64,000 nucleotides of DNA from contig NZ_CP028158.1 in assembly GCF_003030345.1 (NCBI RefSeq), positions 7,936,001-8,000,000 on the forward strand. Reading direction: 5' to 3'. The notes beneath the pieces are model-generated. The model ran no database searches. It worked only from the letters and a program-made list of their open reading frames with translations, and had not been told where the DNA came from. Position 1 is the stretch's first letter. The number at the start of each line of letters is the position of its first letter. This document shows positions 1-8,626 of this stretch, in pieces. This DNA comes from Plantactinospora sp. BC1. Its GTDB lineage: Bacteria > Actinomycetota > Actinomycetes > Mycobacteriales > Micromonosporaceae. Position numbers and translations under genes: made by a program.

Positions 1-1349
1 CCGCCTTCCTGGCCGGCGGCGGTACGGACCAGTTGCACGTACTGGCCGACCGGCTCTCCGCGCACGACGAGCCGGGCGGTGCGGCCCGGGCCTGGACGCT
101 GCTCGGCAAGGCGGCCTGGCTGCGGGCCGACCGGGCCGGGGCACTGTCCTGTCTGGACCATGCCGTCGAGCTGTTCGACGCGTTGCCGGACACCGCGCAG
201 AAGGCGGACGCCTACGCCGAGCTGGGCCGGCTGCACATGCTCAACTACGAACGCGACCCGGCGGTGGCGGCGGCGGGCGCGGCGGCCGACATCGCCGAAC
301 GCCTCGGCCTGGTCGAGACCCAGACCGACGCCCGGATCACCGTGGCGACCGCCCGCTACCAGTCCGGCGACCGGGCCGGGCTGGACGAGCTGCACACGAT
401 CCTGCGGTTCTGTCAGGACTCCCAGCTCGTCGTGCTGCCCCGGGTGGTGCGCAACCTGTCGCACGTGATGCGGGAGGAGGGCGACTGGATCCGCGCCGAC
501 GAGCTGGTGGCGTCCTGCCCGGCACTGGCCCAGGCCGAGGCGCTCTCCACCGGCGGCTCGGCGGAGGCGGTGCGTGCGTACTACGAGGGCGACATCGGGC
601 GGCTGCTGACCGTCGCCGACGGTTTCGTCGACACCGCGGCCGGCCGCTGGGACATGCAGGTGCGGGGCATGCGAGCGTACCTGCGGGTGCTGCGCGCCGA
701 GCCGGTGCCGGGGGCGGCGCCCGCCGGCCGCGCCGGGGTGGTCGCCCCGGACGAGGCGCAGGACGTGGACGACGTGACGGACGCCCTGGAGACCGCCCGG
801 CGCAGCGGCTTCCACCGGCTGCACTGGAACATGCTGGGCCTGGGCGCGCTGTGCCGGGCCCTACAGGGGCGTACCGGGGAGGCGGCGGAGCTGCTCGACG
901 AGCTGGCCGAGTCGTGGGCCAAGGTGCCGGCGCTGGCCAGCGGGGAGTGGATCCCGGCCGCCTCGTACGCCGCCGCGCTCACCGGCCGGGAATCGGCGGT
1001 CTGTGTCCGGGGCATGCTGGACGCGGTCACCCACTCGACGCTCTGGGTGGAGGCGGCGGTGCGTACCGTGACGGCGGCGCTGGCCGGCGCGGACGGCGAC
1101 CATGCCCGGGCCGGGCAGCTCTATCTCGCGGCGGCGGAGAGCTACGCCCAGATCCCGGACGTCACCGACCGGATGCTCGGGTTGGCACTGGCCGCCGGCG
1201 AACTGGCGCTGGCCGGTGACGACTCCGCCGCCGAGGTGGCGCTGGCCGAGGTACGCGCCTTCGCGCTGCGCAACCGGGTGCCGGGGCTGCTCCGGCTCGG
1301 CCAGCCGCCCCCTGCCCCCGGTGCCAGCACCCCGATGCTCGCCTCCTGA
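1..1349 (+). CDS. C-terminal part of a helical-repeat (TPR-like) protein, truncated by window edge
   Basis: The reading frame is open from base 3 with no stop before 1347-1349, so the gene starts upstream of the window; the TTG at 33 is only an internal codon. The visible ~448 residues are Ala/Leu/Glu-rich amphipathic helices with TPR-like pairs (for example AWTLLGKAAWLRADRAGALS and AYAELGRLHMLNYERDPAVA), typical of the C-terminal sensor half of large AAA/STAND-type or LuxR-type regulators. No DNA-binding helix-turn-helix is visible at the C-terminus. A scaffold or regulatory role is inference; the N-terminal domain that would decide it lies outside. Confidence 0.6.
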   Translation, partial: AFLAGGGTDQLHVLADRLSAHDEPGGAARAWTLLGKAAWLRADRAGALSCLDHAVELFDALPDTAQKADAYAELGRLHMLNYERDPAVAAAGAAADIAERLGLVETQTDARITVATARYQSGDRAGLDELHTILRFCQDSQLVVLPRVVRNLSHVMREEGDWIRADELVASCPALAQAEALSTGGSAEAVRAYYEGDIGRLLTVADGFVDTAAGRWDMQVRGMRAYLRVLRAEPVPGAAPAGRAGVVAPDEAQDVDDVTDALETARRSGFHRLHWNMLGLGALCRALQGRTGEAAELLDELAESWAKVPALASGEWIPAASYAAALTGRESAVCVRGMLDAVTHSTLWVEAAVRTVTAALAGADGDHARAGQLYLAAAESYAQIPDVTDRMLGLALAAGELALAGDDSAAEVALAEVRAFALRNRVPGLLRLGQPPPAPGASTPMLAS

Positions 1350-1382
1350 CCCGGCCGGTGAGGTGCCGGCCGGGCCAGGACC

Positions 1383-2114
1383 TCAGGCGGCCAGCGAGTC
1401 GGCGTGCGACTCGGCGGTCACCTTGCCGGCCGCCGCCTTGAGCTGCTGGTTCTTGATCTTCTGGGCGTAGATGTCGACGTACTCCCGGCCGGAGAGTTCC
1501 ATCAGCTCGTACATGATCTCGTCGGTGATCGCCCGCTCGACGAAGCGGTCGCCGGACATGCCGGCGTACCGGGAGAAGTCCAGCGGTCGCCCGAACCTGA
1601 TCTTGACTCGCTTGATCTTCGGCAGCAGCTTGCCGGGCGGCTGGATCTCGTCGGCGTTCAGCATCACCACCGGGACGACCGGGGCGCCGCTCTCCAGGGC
1701 GAGCCGGGCCACCCCGGTCTTGCCCCGATAGAGCCGGCCGTCCGGCGAGCGGGTCCCCTCCGGGTAGATCCCGGCGAGGTTGCCGGCCCGCAGCACCTCC
1801 AGCTGGGTGTCCAGCGCGGCCTGGGCGGCCCGCCCGCCGGAGCGGTCGACCGGGATCGTGCCGGTACCGACGAAGAACATCCGCACCAGAGCGCCCTTGA
1901 GCCCCTTGCCGGTGAAGTATTCGGCCTTCGCCACGAAGGTCACTTTTCGCTTGACCATCAGCGGCATGAAGATCGAATCGGAGAACGACAGGTGGTTGCT
2001 GGCGATGATCGCCGGGCCGGAGTCGGGCACGTTCTCCCTCCCCTCGACCTGTGGCCGGAAGATCAACTTCAGCCAGGGCCCGAGGATGACGTACTTCATC
2101 AGCCCGTACAGCAC
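1383..2114 (-). CDS. 1-acyl-sn-glycerol-3-phosphate acyltransferase family protein (PlsC-like)
   Basis: Predicted membrane-associated acyltransferase that transfers an acyl chain to lysophosphatidic acid or a related lysolipid. The 243-residue protein has the PlsC signature H-x4-D at His41/Asp46 (NHLSFSD) and the glycerophosphate-binding EGTRS at about 119-123. The start is set at GTG 2114 because GGGAAGG lies 6 nt upstream; longer in-frame versions have no such site. It converges with the gene ending at 1349 and is divergent from the gene starting at 2372. The exact acyl acceptor cannot be told from the sequence; a role in glycolipid rather than phospholipid synthesis is also possible. Confidence 0.85.
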   Translation of the reverse strand: MLYGLMKYVILGPWLKLIFRPQVEGRENVPDSGPAIIASNHLSFSDSIFMPLMVKRKVTFVAKAEYFTGKGLKGALVRMFFVGTGTIPVDRSGGRAAQAALDTQLEVLRAGNLAGIYPEGTRSPDGRLYRGKTGVARLALESGAPVVPVVMLNADEIQPPGKLLPKIKRVKIRFGRPLDFSRYAGMSGDRFVERAITDEIMYELMELSGREYVDIYAQKIKNQQLKAAAGKVTAESHADSLAA

Positions 2115-2371
2115 CAGTGTCCTTCCCGAGCGTCCCGCGCGTCCCCACGTCGACCGCCGATCGGACCCGACGCACGGGTACGCGTCGGGCCGCCGTCGAC
2201 GGCTGCGGGCGGGAACTGTCGGCAAGAAGCCTACGAAGCGGGTACGCCGCGCCACAACGCACTCCCGCAACCCGTGCCCGCCGTGTCACGATTCATTGCA
2301 CGGCAGATGCGGCGCAGCCGGCGGTCGGCAACACGGCCGGGCGCCACAGGGCCGGTAGGGAGGGTGTCGGG

Positions 2372-3229
2372 GTGTCAGCGGGTGGCGCCCGCCGGGGACG
2401 GCGGGACAACGGGCTGGAGGCGACGGAGTACGCCGTCGCCGGCGACGTGGACCCGCGGCTGGGCGAGCACCTGCTCGACGTGCTGGCGGCGGGCGGCATC
2501 GCCGCCTACCTGCAACCCTCCGCCGACCTCAATCCGGTGACCCGGACCACCACCGTGCCGTCCCGGCCGGTGGACCGGCTCTACGTCGACCGCAGTTTCC
2601 TGGCCACCGCCAAGGACTACCTGACCCAGCTCGCCGACGAGGAGCCCCCGGGGCAGCCCCCCGCGCCCCGCCCCGATCCCGATCCGGACCCGGACGTGGA
2701 GGCGGAGTGGGCCCGGATCGTCGCCGCCTACCACACCGAGGTCGCGGCGGACTCCCGATCCTGGCCCGCCGTCGAGGACGTCGCGGTCGGCGAGACGACG
2801 GAACGGGCCACCGGTACGGCGACCAGCCGCCCGGGGGCGGAGCTGGCCGGGCCGCCGGACCAGGGCGTACGCCGGCTGCCGTCGGCCACGGAGATCTCCG
2901 GAATCTCGGTCGGCGGCCGGGCCGACGACCCGTCGCTGCTCGACGGGCTGGACACCTTCGGTGCCGACCTCCCGGACGACGAGGAGGAACGCTACGTCCC
3001 GCCGCCGCCACCGCCGCTGCCCCGGCTCTCGAAGTACGCCGTCGTCGGGGTGCTGGCCATCGTCACCGGCTTCGTGCTCTTCCTCTTCCCGCACCTGCTC
3101 CCGATCGACCGGGGCCTGGTCACGGTGCTCGGCTTCGCCGGCATCCTCGGCGGTTTCGTGACGCTGGTCTGGCGGCTGCGGCCGGGCAACGAGGAGGACG
3201 ACGATCCCGACGACGGGGCGGTGGTCTGA
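2372..3229 (+). CDS. Conserved hypothetical protein with two C-terminal membrane segments
   Basis: 285 residues. An N-terminal ~70-residue globular part (DPRLGEHLLDVLAAGGIAAYL, trimmed, looks like the DUF2007-type fold found ahead of signal sensors) is followed by an acidic, Pro-rich disordered region with a PDPDPDPDVE run, a poly-Pro stretch (PPPPPPLP) and two hydrophobic helices at about residues 222-245 and 247-268. The tail is acidic (NEEDDDPDD). Start GTG 2372 follows GGTAGGGAGGG by about 7 nt. The topology suggests a small membrane protein with a cytoplasmic N-domain. I do not recognise a specific function. Confidence 0.75.
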   Translation: MSAGGARRGRRDNGLEATEYAVAGDVDPRLGEHLLDVLAAGGIAAYLQPSADLNPVTRTTTVPSRPVDRLYVDRSFLATAKDYLTQLADEEPPGQPPAPRPDPDPDPDVEAEWARIVAAYHTEVAADSRSWPAVEDVAVGETTERATGTATSRPGAELAGPPDQGVRRLPSATEISGISVGGRADDPSLLDGLDTFGADLPDDEEERYVPPPPPPLPRLSKYAVVGVLAIVTGFVLFLFPHLLPIDRGLVTVLGFAGILGGFVTLVWRLRPGNEEDDDPDDGAVV

Positions 3230-3274
3230 CCCCTGCCGTCCAAATCGCGAGATTCATCACTACGTGGAGGCAAG

Positions 3275-3301
3275 GCGTAACACTCGCGTAATTTCGCGTC
3301 A
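3275..3301 (+). promoter_or_regulatory. Three in-phase GCGTMA / GTMAC-type direct repeats upstream of otsA
   Basis: GCGTAA (3275-3280), GCGTAA (3286-3291) and GCGTCA (3296-3301) recur with periods of 11 and 10 bp, on one face of the helix, in a locally AT-richer stretch. Read as pentamers they are GTAAC-N6-GTAAT-N5-GTCAG, similar in layout to direct-repeat sites of OmpR-type regulators such as MtrA in actinobacteria. Regulation is inference. Confidence 0.35.
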
Positions 3302-3392
3302 GTAGGAATACTGCTGTAAGTTACCTTCCCCTCACGACTACCCCGATCGCTCCTATTCGCGGTGGTCGCCTCGCCCGGAACGAGGTGCCCGA

Positions 3393-4808
3393 TTGCGACA
3401 GAGTTCCCTCGTGGTGGTGGCCAACCGGCTGCCCGTCGACGACAGCGTGGCGCCGGACGGCGCCTGTGAATGGCGCCGCAGCCCCGGCGGGCTGGTCAGC
3501 GCCCTGCACCCCCTACTCCAACACACCCCGGCGACCTGGGTGGGCTGGGCCGGCGGCACCGGTCCCGCCCCGATGCTCGCCGACATCGACCGGGTACGCA
3601 TGCACACCGTCCCACTGGCCGGCAACGACGTACGCGACCACTACGAGGGCTTCGCGAACTCGACCCTCTGGCCGCTCTACCACGACGCGGTGGAGCAGCC
3701 GGTCTACCACCGCCGCTGGTGGGAGGCGTACCAGCGGGTCAACCAGCGGTTCGCCGAGGCGGCGGCGGAGGCGGCCGAGCCGGGTGCCGTGGTCTGGGTG
3801 CAGGACTACCACCTGCAACTCGTGCCCGGGCTGCTCCGGGCGATCCGCCCCGACCTGCGGATCGGCTTCTTCATGCACGTGCCGTTCCCGCCACCGGAGC
3901 TGTTCATGCAGCTCCCGCGCCGCTCCGAGCTGCTGCTCGGGATGCTCGGCGCCGACCTGGTCGGCTTCCAGCGCCCGCAGGCGGCACACAACTTCGCCCA
4001 GCTCGCGACGAAGGTGCTCGGGCTGGCCGCCACCGACCGGCGGATCGCCGTCGACGACCGGGTGGTGCGGATCGGCGCGTTCCCGGTCTCGATCGACATG
4101 GCCGAGATGGAGGCGCTGGCCGAGCGCCCGGACGTGGTCACCCGGGCCGCCCGGATCCGGCGGGACCTCGGCGACCCGCAGCACGTGCTGCTCAGCGTCG
4201 ACCGGATGGACTACACCAAGGGCATCGAGCAGCGGTTGAAGGCGTACAGCGAACTGCTCGCCACCGGGCACGTCAAGGTGCGGGACACGGTGATGGTGCA
4301 GGTGGCGGTGCCGAGCCGGGAGCGGGTCGAGCAGTACCAGATCCTCCGCGACCGAGTCGAGCGCGAGGTCGGCCGGATCAACGGCGAGTTCGGCCGGGTC
4401 GGCGAGCCGGCGATCCACTACCTCACCCAGCCGTTCGACCGGGCGGAACTCGCCGCGCTCTACCGGGCCGCCGACATCATGGCGGTGACCCCGCTGCGGG
4501 ACGGGATGAACCTGGTCGCCAAGGAGTACGTGGCGGCCCGGGTCGACAACGGCGGCGCGCTGCTGCTCAGCGAGTTCGCCGGTGCCGCCGCCGAGTTCCC
4601 GGAGGCGTTCCTGGTCAACCCGCACGACCTGGAGGGACTCAAGCTGACCCTGATGCACGCGCTCCAGGCCATCCCGGCCGACCTGACCGCCAGGATGACC
4701 GCGATGCGCGCGCAGCTCCGGGTGAACGACATCCAGGCGTGGGCCCGGTCCTACCTGACCGCGCTGGACCAGAGCGGCAGCCTGGCCCAACAGCTCGCCA
4801 TCAGCTGA
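3393..4808 (+). CDS. otsA: Alpha,alpha-trehalose-phosphate synthase (UDP- or GDP-glucose dependent)
   Basis: Makes trehalose-6-phosphate from a nucleotide-activated glucose and glucose-6-phosphate (OtsAB route), a cytosolic step in osmoprotectant and trehalose-lipid precursor supply. The 471 residues match the GT20 family over its full length: NRLPV at 11-15, [15 protein letters not shown] near 135-149, MHVPFPPPE near 161-169, and the [14 protein letters not shown] donor-site segment near 268-281. Start TTG 3393 has GGAACGAGG 7 nt upstream; the nearby GTG 3385 is out of frame. No otsB phosphatase gene lies next to it. Three in-phase direct repeats sit about 95-120 bp upstream. A GC-rich hairpin follows the stop. 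Confidence 0.95.
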   Translation: MRQSSLVVVANRLPVDDSVAPDGACEWRRSPGGLVSALHPLLQHTPATWVGWAGGTGPAPMLADIDRVRMHTVPLAGNDVRDHYEGFANSTLWPLYHDAVEQPVYHRRWWEAYQRVNQRFAEAAAEAAEPGAVVWVQDYHLQLVPGLLRAIRPDLRIGFFMHVPFPPPELFMQLPRRSELLLGMLGADLVGFQRPQAAHNFAQLATKVLGLAATDRRIAVDDRVVRIGAFPVSIDMAEMEALAERPDVVTRAARIRRDLGDPQHVLLSVDRMDYTKGIEQRLKAYSELLATGHVKVRDTVMVQVAVPSRERVEQYQILRDRVEREVGRINGEFGRVGEPAIHYLTQPFDRAELAALYRAADIMAVTPLRDGMNLVAKEYVAARVDNGGALLLSEFAGAAAEFPEAFLVNPHDLEGLKLTLMHALQAIPADLTARMTAMRAQLRVNDIQAWARSYLTALDQSGSLAQQLAIS

Positions 4809-4819
4809 CCGGCGGCCCG

Positions 4820-4847
4820 GCCCGGCCCCACCCGGGGTCGGCCGGGC
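4820..4847. terminator. GC-rich hairpin between convergent otsA and hydrolase genes
   Basis: GCCCGGCC (4820-4827) pairs with GGCCGGGC (4840-4847) around a short C/G-rich loop, in the 124-bp gap between two convergent stop codons. No T-tract follows, as is usual for actinobacterial terminators. Confidence 0.45.
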
Positions 4848-4932
4848 CCGGCCAGGGTCAGCCCGACGTCGCCGGGCAGGAGTACCGGGTGGCGACCGGG
4901 CGAGAGCCGAGCCGCGCGCTGACCGCTGGGCG

Positions 4933-5739
4933 CTATCCGACCAGGTCCTTGTCGAGCCAGTCGAGGATCGCGTCGATCGGCTCCCGCCACCGGGCGTCCA
5001 GCATCATGTCGTGCCCCATGCCCGGAAAGAGCAGCGGGGCGACGCCGTACCGGCCGGCCGTCCGGGTCAGCGCCGACGGCGGCACCACCCGGTCGTCCGG
5101 GCTGCCGACCACCAGCATCGGCGGGTTGCCCACCGCCGGCTCGACCGGCCGCTGCCGGAGCAACTGCCACTGGGCCCGCGCGGAGGCCCGGCCGAGCCGG
5201 GCAGTGTATTCCCGGGCCGCCGCGTCCGGCAGCTCCCGGCTGAACAACTGGCGGTGGTGCAGCCGCAGCCGACCGCCGAAGACCGCCGGCAGCGTACCGG
5301 CGGGGTTGCGCAGCAGCGCGGTGCCGAGCGTCGCCCAGCCGCCGAAGACCGGCGCGACCAGCACGCCGGCCCGGGCCGGATAGCGGGCCAGCGCGTGTGC
5401 CACCACGAGCGCGCCGGCACCGTGCCCGACCAGCACCGCCCGCCGGTCCAGGCTGGTGGCCACCTGGACCACGTCGTGCGCGTACGCCCGCAGCGTCGCC
5501 TTCGGCGCCGGCCCGCTGCCGCCGTGCCCGCGCAGGCTGACCGCGTGCGCCGGAAACGCCCGGGACGCCGCGTGTTCGAGCCAGTGCTCGGCGAACGCCC
5601 ACGCCCCGTGCCCGAAACCGGGTACGAAGAGCAGCGGCGGCTTCCCCTCCGGCGCCTCCGGCGTGGCGGCGCGTACCTCCCGGAACACCGCCGGCACCGG
5701 ACGGGTCCAGTCCCGCACCCGTACGACCCGGGTCTTCAC
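4933..5739 (-). CDS. Alpha/beta-hydrolase-fold protein lacking the canonical nucleophile serine
   Basis: 268 residues with an alpha/beta-hydrolase layout: oxyanion-loop region FVPGFGHGAW (about 38-47), nucleophile-elbow position GHGAG (105-109), acid region VVGSPDDRVVPP and C-terminal GMGHDMM histidine. The elbow normally reads G-x-S-x-G; here residue 107 is Gly (codon GGT, bases 5421-5419 on this strand), so a classical Ser hydrolase mechanism is not available. Start GTG 5739 overlaps the stop of the monooxygenase upstream as GTGA, so the two are translationally coupled. With the upstream flavin monooxygenase a Baeyer-Villiger/esterase pair would be the obvious guess, but the missing Ser argues for a binding role, a hydratase- or lyase-like activity, or decay. 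Confidence 0.75.
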   Translation of the reverse strand: MKTRVVRVRDWTRPVPAVFREVRAATPEAPEGKPPLLFVPGFGHGAWAFAEHWLEHAASRAFPAHAVSLRGHGGSGPAPKATLRAYAHDVVQVATSLDRRAVLVGHGAGALVVAHALARYPARAGVLVAPVFGGWATLGTALLRNPAGTLPAVFGGRLRLHHRQLFSRELPDAAAREYTARLGRASARAQWQLLRQRPVEPAVGNPPMLVVGSPDDRVVPPSALTRTAGRYGVAPLLFPGMGHDMMLDARWREPIDAILDWLDKDLVG

Positions 5740-7136
5740 GCCGCCACCTCCAGCTCGTCCAGGCTCCGCTGCAACGTGCGCAGATAGTCGATGTGCCCGA
5801 TCTCGAACCAGTGCCGGGTGCTCTCCTTCACCTGCGCGGAGTGCCACCGCTTGCCGGCCTCGGCGTCGACCCGGGCGGCGAAGGAGCGGGCCCGTTCCGG
5901 CGCCGCCTCGCGCAGCCGCAGCCAGCGGGCGATCAGCACGGCCTGCCAGTGCACCAGCGGCAGCAGGCCGGAATCCGGCTGGAGCAGGCCGGCCACCGCC
6001 AGCGTCGGGTGCCGCCGGGGGAAGGCGTTGAGATAGAGGGCCGGCCGGCCCGACGTGTCGGTGCCGATCAGCTCCGGCGCGAGGAACTCGAAGCGCGGGA
6101 GGTAACCGGTGGCGAAGACGACCAGGTCCGGCTCGATCTCCTGCCCGTCGACCAGGGTCACGCTGTTGCGGCGGAACCGTCCGACGTCCGGCACCGGGGT
6201 GATCGACCCGTGTCCGAGCTGGTAGACGAGGTGGCTGTTGACGATCGGGTGGGTCTCGAAGACCCGGTGGTCGGGGCGGGGCAGGCCGAACCGGGTCAGG
6301 TCGCCGACGGTCAGCTTCAGCACCCGGTGGAAGAGCCACTGCCGCAGCCGCAGCGGCAGCCGGTACGGCGCCAGCGAGTCGTTGACCTGGTCGGCCGGGC
6401 GGCCGAAGGCGTACTTCGGGGCGTACCAGTAGCCGCGCCGGGTGGAGTGCCAGCACTTCGCCGCCTGCTGACCGGCCTCGACCGCGATGTCGCAGCCGGT
6501 GTTGCCGGCCCCGACCACGAGTACCCGCTTGCCGCGGATCTGGGTGGCGTCCTTGTACGCCGACGCGTGGATCACCTTGCCCCGGAACTCGTCCAGCCCC
6601 TCGTACGCCGGCATTTTCGGCGCCCAGTTGTGCCCGTTGGCCACCACCACGGCCGCGTAGCGAGAGGTGCGCTCGGCGCCGTAGCCGCCGGTGCTGCGGG
6701 TGGTGACGTCCCAGCGCTGGCCGTCGGCCGGCTCGACCCGGACCACCTCGGTGCCGAACCAGATGTGCGGCCGCAGGTCGAAGTGGTCGGCGTACCGCTC
6801 CAGATAGGACAGTAGCTGGCTGTGGTGCGGATAGTCCGGCCAACTGTCCGGCATCGGGAAGTCGGGGTACTCGGTCAGAGGTCGGGACGAGATGAGGTGG
6901 GTGCTGGCGTAGACCGGGCTGCGGTCGTGCCGCCAGTTCCAGGCCCCGCCGACCCCGGTCTCCCGTTCGTAGCAGTCGACGCCGAAGCCGTACTCCTTCA
7001 GGTTCTTGATCGCGGTGAGGCCGCTGGCCCCGGCGCCGATCACACAGACGGTGCCGCCCCGGTCGTAGACCGGTCGTCCGTCCCGCCAGAGGGTCGCGCC
7101 CGGGTCGTTGCTCTCCTGGTCGCTGAAGGTGGCCAC
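5736..7136 (-). CDS. Flavin-containing monooxygenase (FMO/Baeyer-Villiger superfamily)
   Basis: FAD- and NADPH-dependent oxygenase acting on a soft nucleophile or a ketone; substrate unknown. The 466 residues hold the FAD Rossmann motif GAGASG at 34-39, the FMO fingerprint FRGKVIHASAY near 183-193, a second dinucleotide motif VVGAGNTG near 205-212 for NADPH, and FATGYLP near 339. Start GTG 7136 is chosen because AAGGAG lies 8 nt upstream; the longer frame to 7301 would be an unsupported extension. It is coupled by GTGA to the hydrolase-fold gene downstream. The 274-bp upstream spacer holds a 14-bp interrupted inverted repeat. Confidence 0.9.
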   Translation of the reverse strand: MATFSDQESNDPGATLWRDGRPVYDRGGTVCVIGAGASGLTAIKNLKEYGFGVDCYERETGVGGAWNWRHDRSPVYASTHLISSRPLTEYPDFPMPDSWPDYPHHSQLLSYLERYADHFDLRPHIWFGTEVVRVEPADGQRWDVTTRSTGGYGAERTSRYAAVVVANGHNWAPKMPAYEGLDEFRGKVIHASAYKDATQIRGKRVLVVGAGNTGCDIAVEAGQQAAKCWHSTRRGYWYAPKYAFGRPADQVNDSLAPYRLPLRLRQWLFHRVLKLTVGDLTRFGLPRPDHRVFETHPIVNSHLVYQLGHGSITPVPDVGRFRRNSVTLVDGQEIEPDLVVFATGYLPRFEFLAPELIGTDTSGRPALYLNAFPRRHPTLAVAGLLQPDSGLLPLVHWQAVLIARWLRLREAAPERARSFAARVDAEAGKRWHSAQVKESTRHWFEIGHIDYLRTLQRSLDELEVAA

Positions 7137-7290
7137 CGAGAAATCTCCTTTTGTCCGGCACGAGTGCCGACGTGCGGGGGAATCCTCTCGGCTGCCGTCG
7201 CCCTTGTCCAGCCCAACGCGCACCGTTCTGCGCCAATCGGGGTACCGGTCCGCAGGAGCTGCGGCTGGCCGGCGGCGGTCGACCCGCGCC

Positions 7291-7343
7291 GCCTCCCGCA
7301 AGAGTTCCGGTGGACCGTGCCGTCCGTTCCTCTCGCGGGAGGC
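7291..7343. promoter_or_regulatory. Interrupted 14-bp inverted repeat between cellulase stop and monooxygenase start
   Basis: GCCTCCCGCAAGAG (7291-7304) and CTCTCGCGGGAGGC (7330-7343) are inverted with one mismatch and a 25-nt spacer. It lies downstream of the cellulase stop (7411) and about 155 bp upstream of the monooxygenase start, so it could be a terminator for the first or a regulatory dyad for the second. Confidence 0.4.
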
Positions 7344-7410
7344 GCGGTGTCGCCTGTCCGCACACCGTCGGCGAACCGGTTCGCTCGGTGGGCGTCGAGC
7401 GTCACCCGGC

Positions 7411-8385
7411 TCAGTACCCGAAGATCATCTTGTAGGCCACCTCGGGCAGGAACTGCCCGGCGCTGGAGCCGGCGCCGACCCCGCAGTTGCCGTCGGACTC
7501 GCCCGGCGTCTTGAGCCACAGCAGCATCTCGGCGCCGCCGCCGAGCTGAGTCGGTGTGCCGATCCTGCGGCCGGCCGGGTTGCACCACTCACCGTTGGAT
7601 CCGTTGCGGTTGCGGCTGGTGTCGATCACGAAGGGCTTGGTGTACCCGAAGTTGCTCCGCAGCGTGGCGGCGACCGAGTTGCCGTAGTTGGTGTTCTCAC
7701 CGGTGGTGAAGTAGTTGGACACGTTGAGCGCGAAGCCGTGGGCGTTGGCGACGCCGGCCATGTTCAGGCGCTGTGCCATCGTCTGCGCGGCGACCCAGCC
7801 GGGGTTACCCGCGTCGAGGTAGGCCCAGGTGTTCGGCGCTTTGGACCGGAACTGGTTGGCGGCCCGGCTGAGCATGCCGACGCGGTCGTTGATCTGTGCC
7901 TGACTCATGCAGTTGAAGTCGCCGAGGGAGTCCGGTTCGAGGACCACGACGGCGGGCCGGTTGCCGATGGCGCTGGCGAAGGCCGAGATCCATGCGTCGT
8001 AGGCGGCGACGCTTCCGGCACCACCACCGGAGTGTCCGCCGCAGGCGTCCCTGCCGGGCAGGTTGTAGGCCACCAGCAGGGGAAGTTTGTCGACGGCGTC
8101 CGCGGCGCCGACGTAGTTGCCGACCGCGGCGCCGATGTCGCCACTCCAGTTGCCGAACCAGGAGGCCATCGGCTTCTGGGCGATCTCCGTTCTGATCGCG
8201 TTGGCGCGTCCGTCGCCGGGATTGGCGGCGGCCCACGTCGCGGGGCTGGAGTTGGGATTGACGTAGAAGCCGCTGGTCTGGCTGACCGGGTCGGCGTAGG
8301 CGGCCGACGAGCCGAACAGGATCGTCGGGACCGCCACTGCCAGCGCGGCTGCCAGCGCGAGCAACGGACGGGCGGGTCGTCTCAT
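7411..8385 (-). CDS. Secreted glycoside hydrolase family 6 (endoglucanase/cellobiohydrolase)
   Basis: Extracellular cellulase cleaving beta-1,4-glucan with inversion. The 324-residue precursor has an Arg-rich N-terminus, hydrophobic core and AYA cleavage site after residue 31. The mature part is a single GH6 catalytic domain: WFGNW near 76-80, catalytic-acid region NLPGRDACGG (Asp113), VVVLEPDSLG (Asp152) and FVIDTSRNRNG with the conserved Asp that acts near the base position. WCNPAGRRIG and the terminal PEVAYKMI are also family features. There is no carbohydrate-binding module or linker, so it is a compact catalytic-only form. ATG 8385 has GGAG about 8 nt upstream. The divergent LacI regulator and two palindromes indicate substrate-controlled expression. 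Confidence 0.93.
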   Translation of the reverse strand: MRRPARPLLALAAALAVAVPTILFGSSAAYADPVSQTSGFYVNPNSSPATWAAANPGDGRANAIRTEIAQKPMASWFGNWSGDIGAAVGNYVGAADAVDKLPLLVAYNLPGRDACGGHSGGGAGSVAAYDAWISAFASAIGNRPAVVVLEPDSLGDFNCMSQAQINDRVGMLSRAANQFRSKAPNTWAYLDAGNPGWVAAQTMAQRLNMAGVANAHGFALNVSNYFTTGENTNYGNSVAATLRSNFGYTKPFVIDTSRNRNGSNGEWCNPAGRRIGTPTQLGGGAEMLLWLKTPGESDGNCGVGAGSSAGQFLPEVAYKMIFGY

Positions 8386-8490
8386 CGCGAGTCTCCTAGT
8401 GCGTCGGGTCGTGCATCGACATGACCTGGTGCTGGGTGCCCGGACGTCCCTCGCGGGCGAGGCGCCGAGGAAGGCATCTGCGGGCGATAC

Positions 8491-8504
8491 TGGAAGCGCT
8501 TCCG
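8491..8504. promoter_or_regulatory. Palindromic LacI-family operator, cellulase-proximal copy
   Basis: TGGAAGCGCTTCCG contains a perfect 12-bp palindrome (8492-8503) with the central CG step typical of LacI/GalR operators. It is close to the actinobacterial CebR site (TGGGAGCGCTCCCA) known from cellobiose regulation. It lies about 107 bp upstream of the cellulase start. Confidence 0.75.
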
Positions 8505-8610
8505 GGCCGATCCATCTATTGACATCGATCTAATCGTGGGCATCTGACGAGTGAAAGTCAAGGTTGTCCCCGCACCGTGGGTTCGGCACATCGGCCTCAT
8601 GTCGTTGACA

Positions 8611-8626
8611 CTGGAAGCGCTTCCAG
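8611..8626. promoter_or_regulatory. Palindromic LacI-family operator, regulator-proximal copy
   Basis: ctggaagcgcttccag is a perfect 16-bp palindrome. It is framed by an outer inverted repeat GTTGACA (8604-8610) and TGTCAAC (8631-8637), so each flank could serve as an outward -35 box overlapped by bound repressor. Same core as the copy at 8491. Confidence 0.8.

Noticed and set aside
4933-7365. Single 810-residue monooxygenase-hydrolase fusion suggested by one continuous frame
   Set aside because: The monooxygenase motifs are in a different frame from the hydrolase; the continuous frame upstream of 5739 is an Arg/Pro-rich shadow. Two coupled genes fit better.
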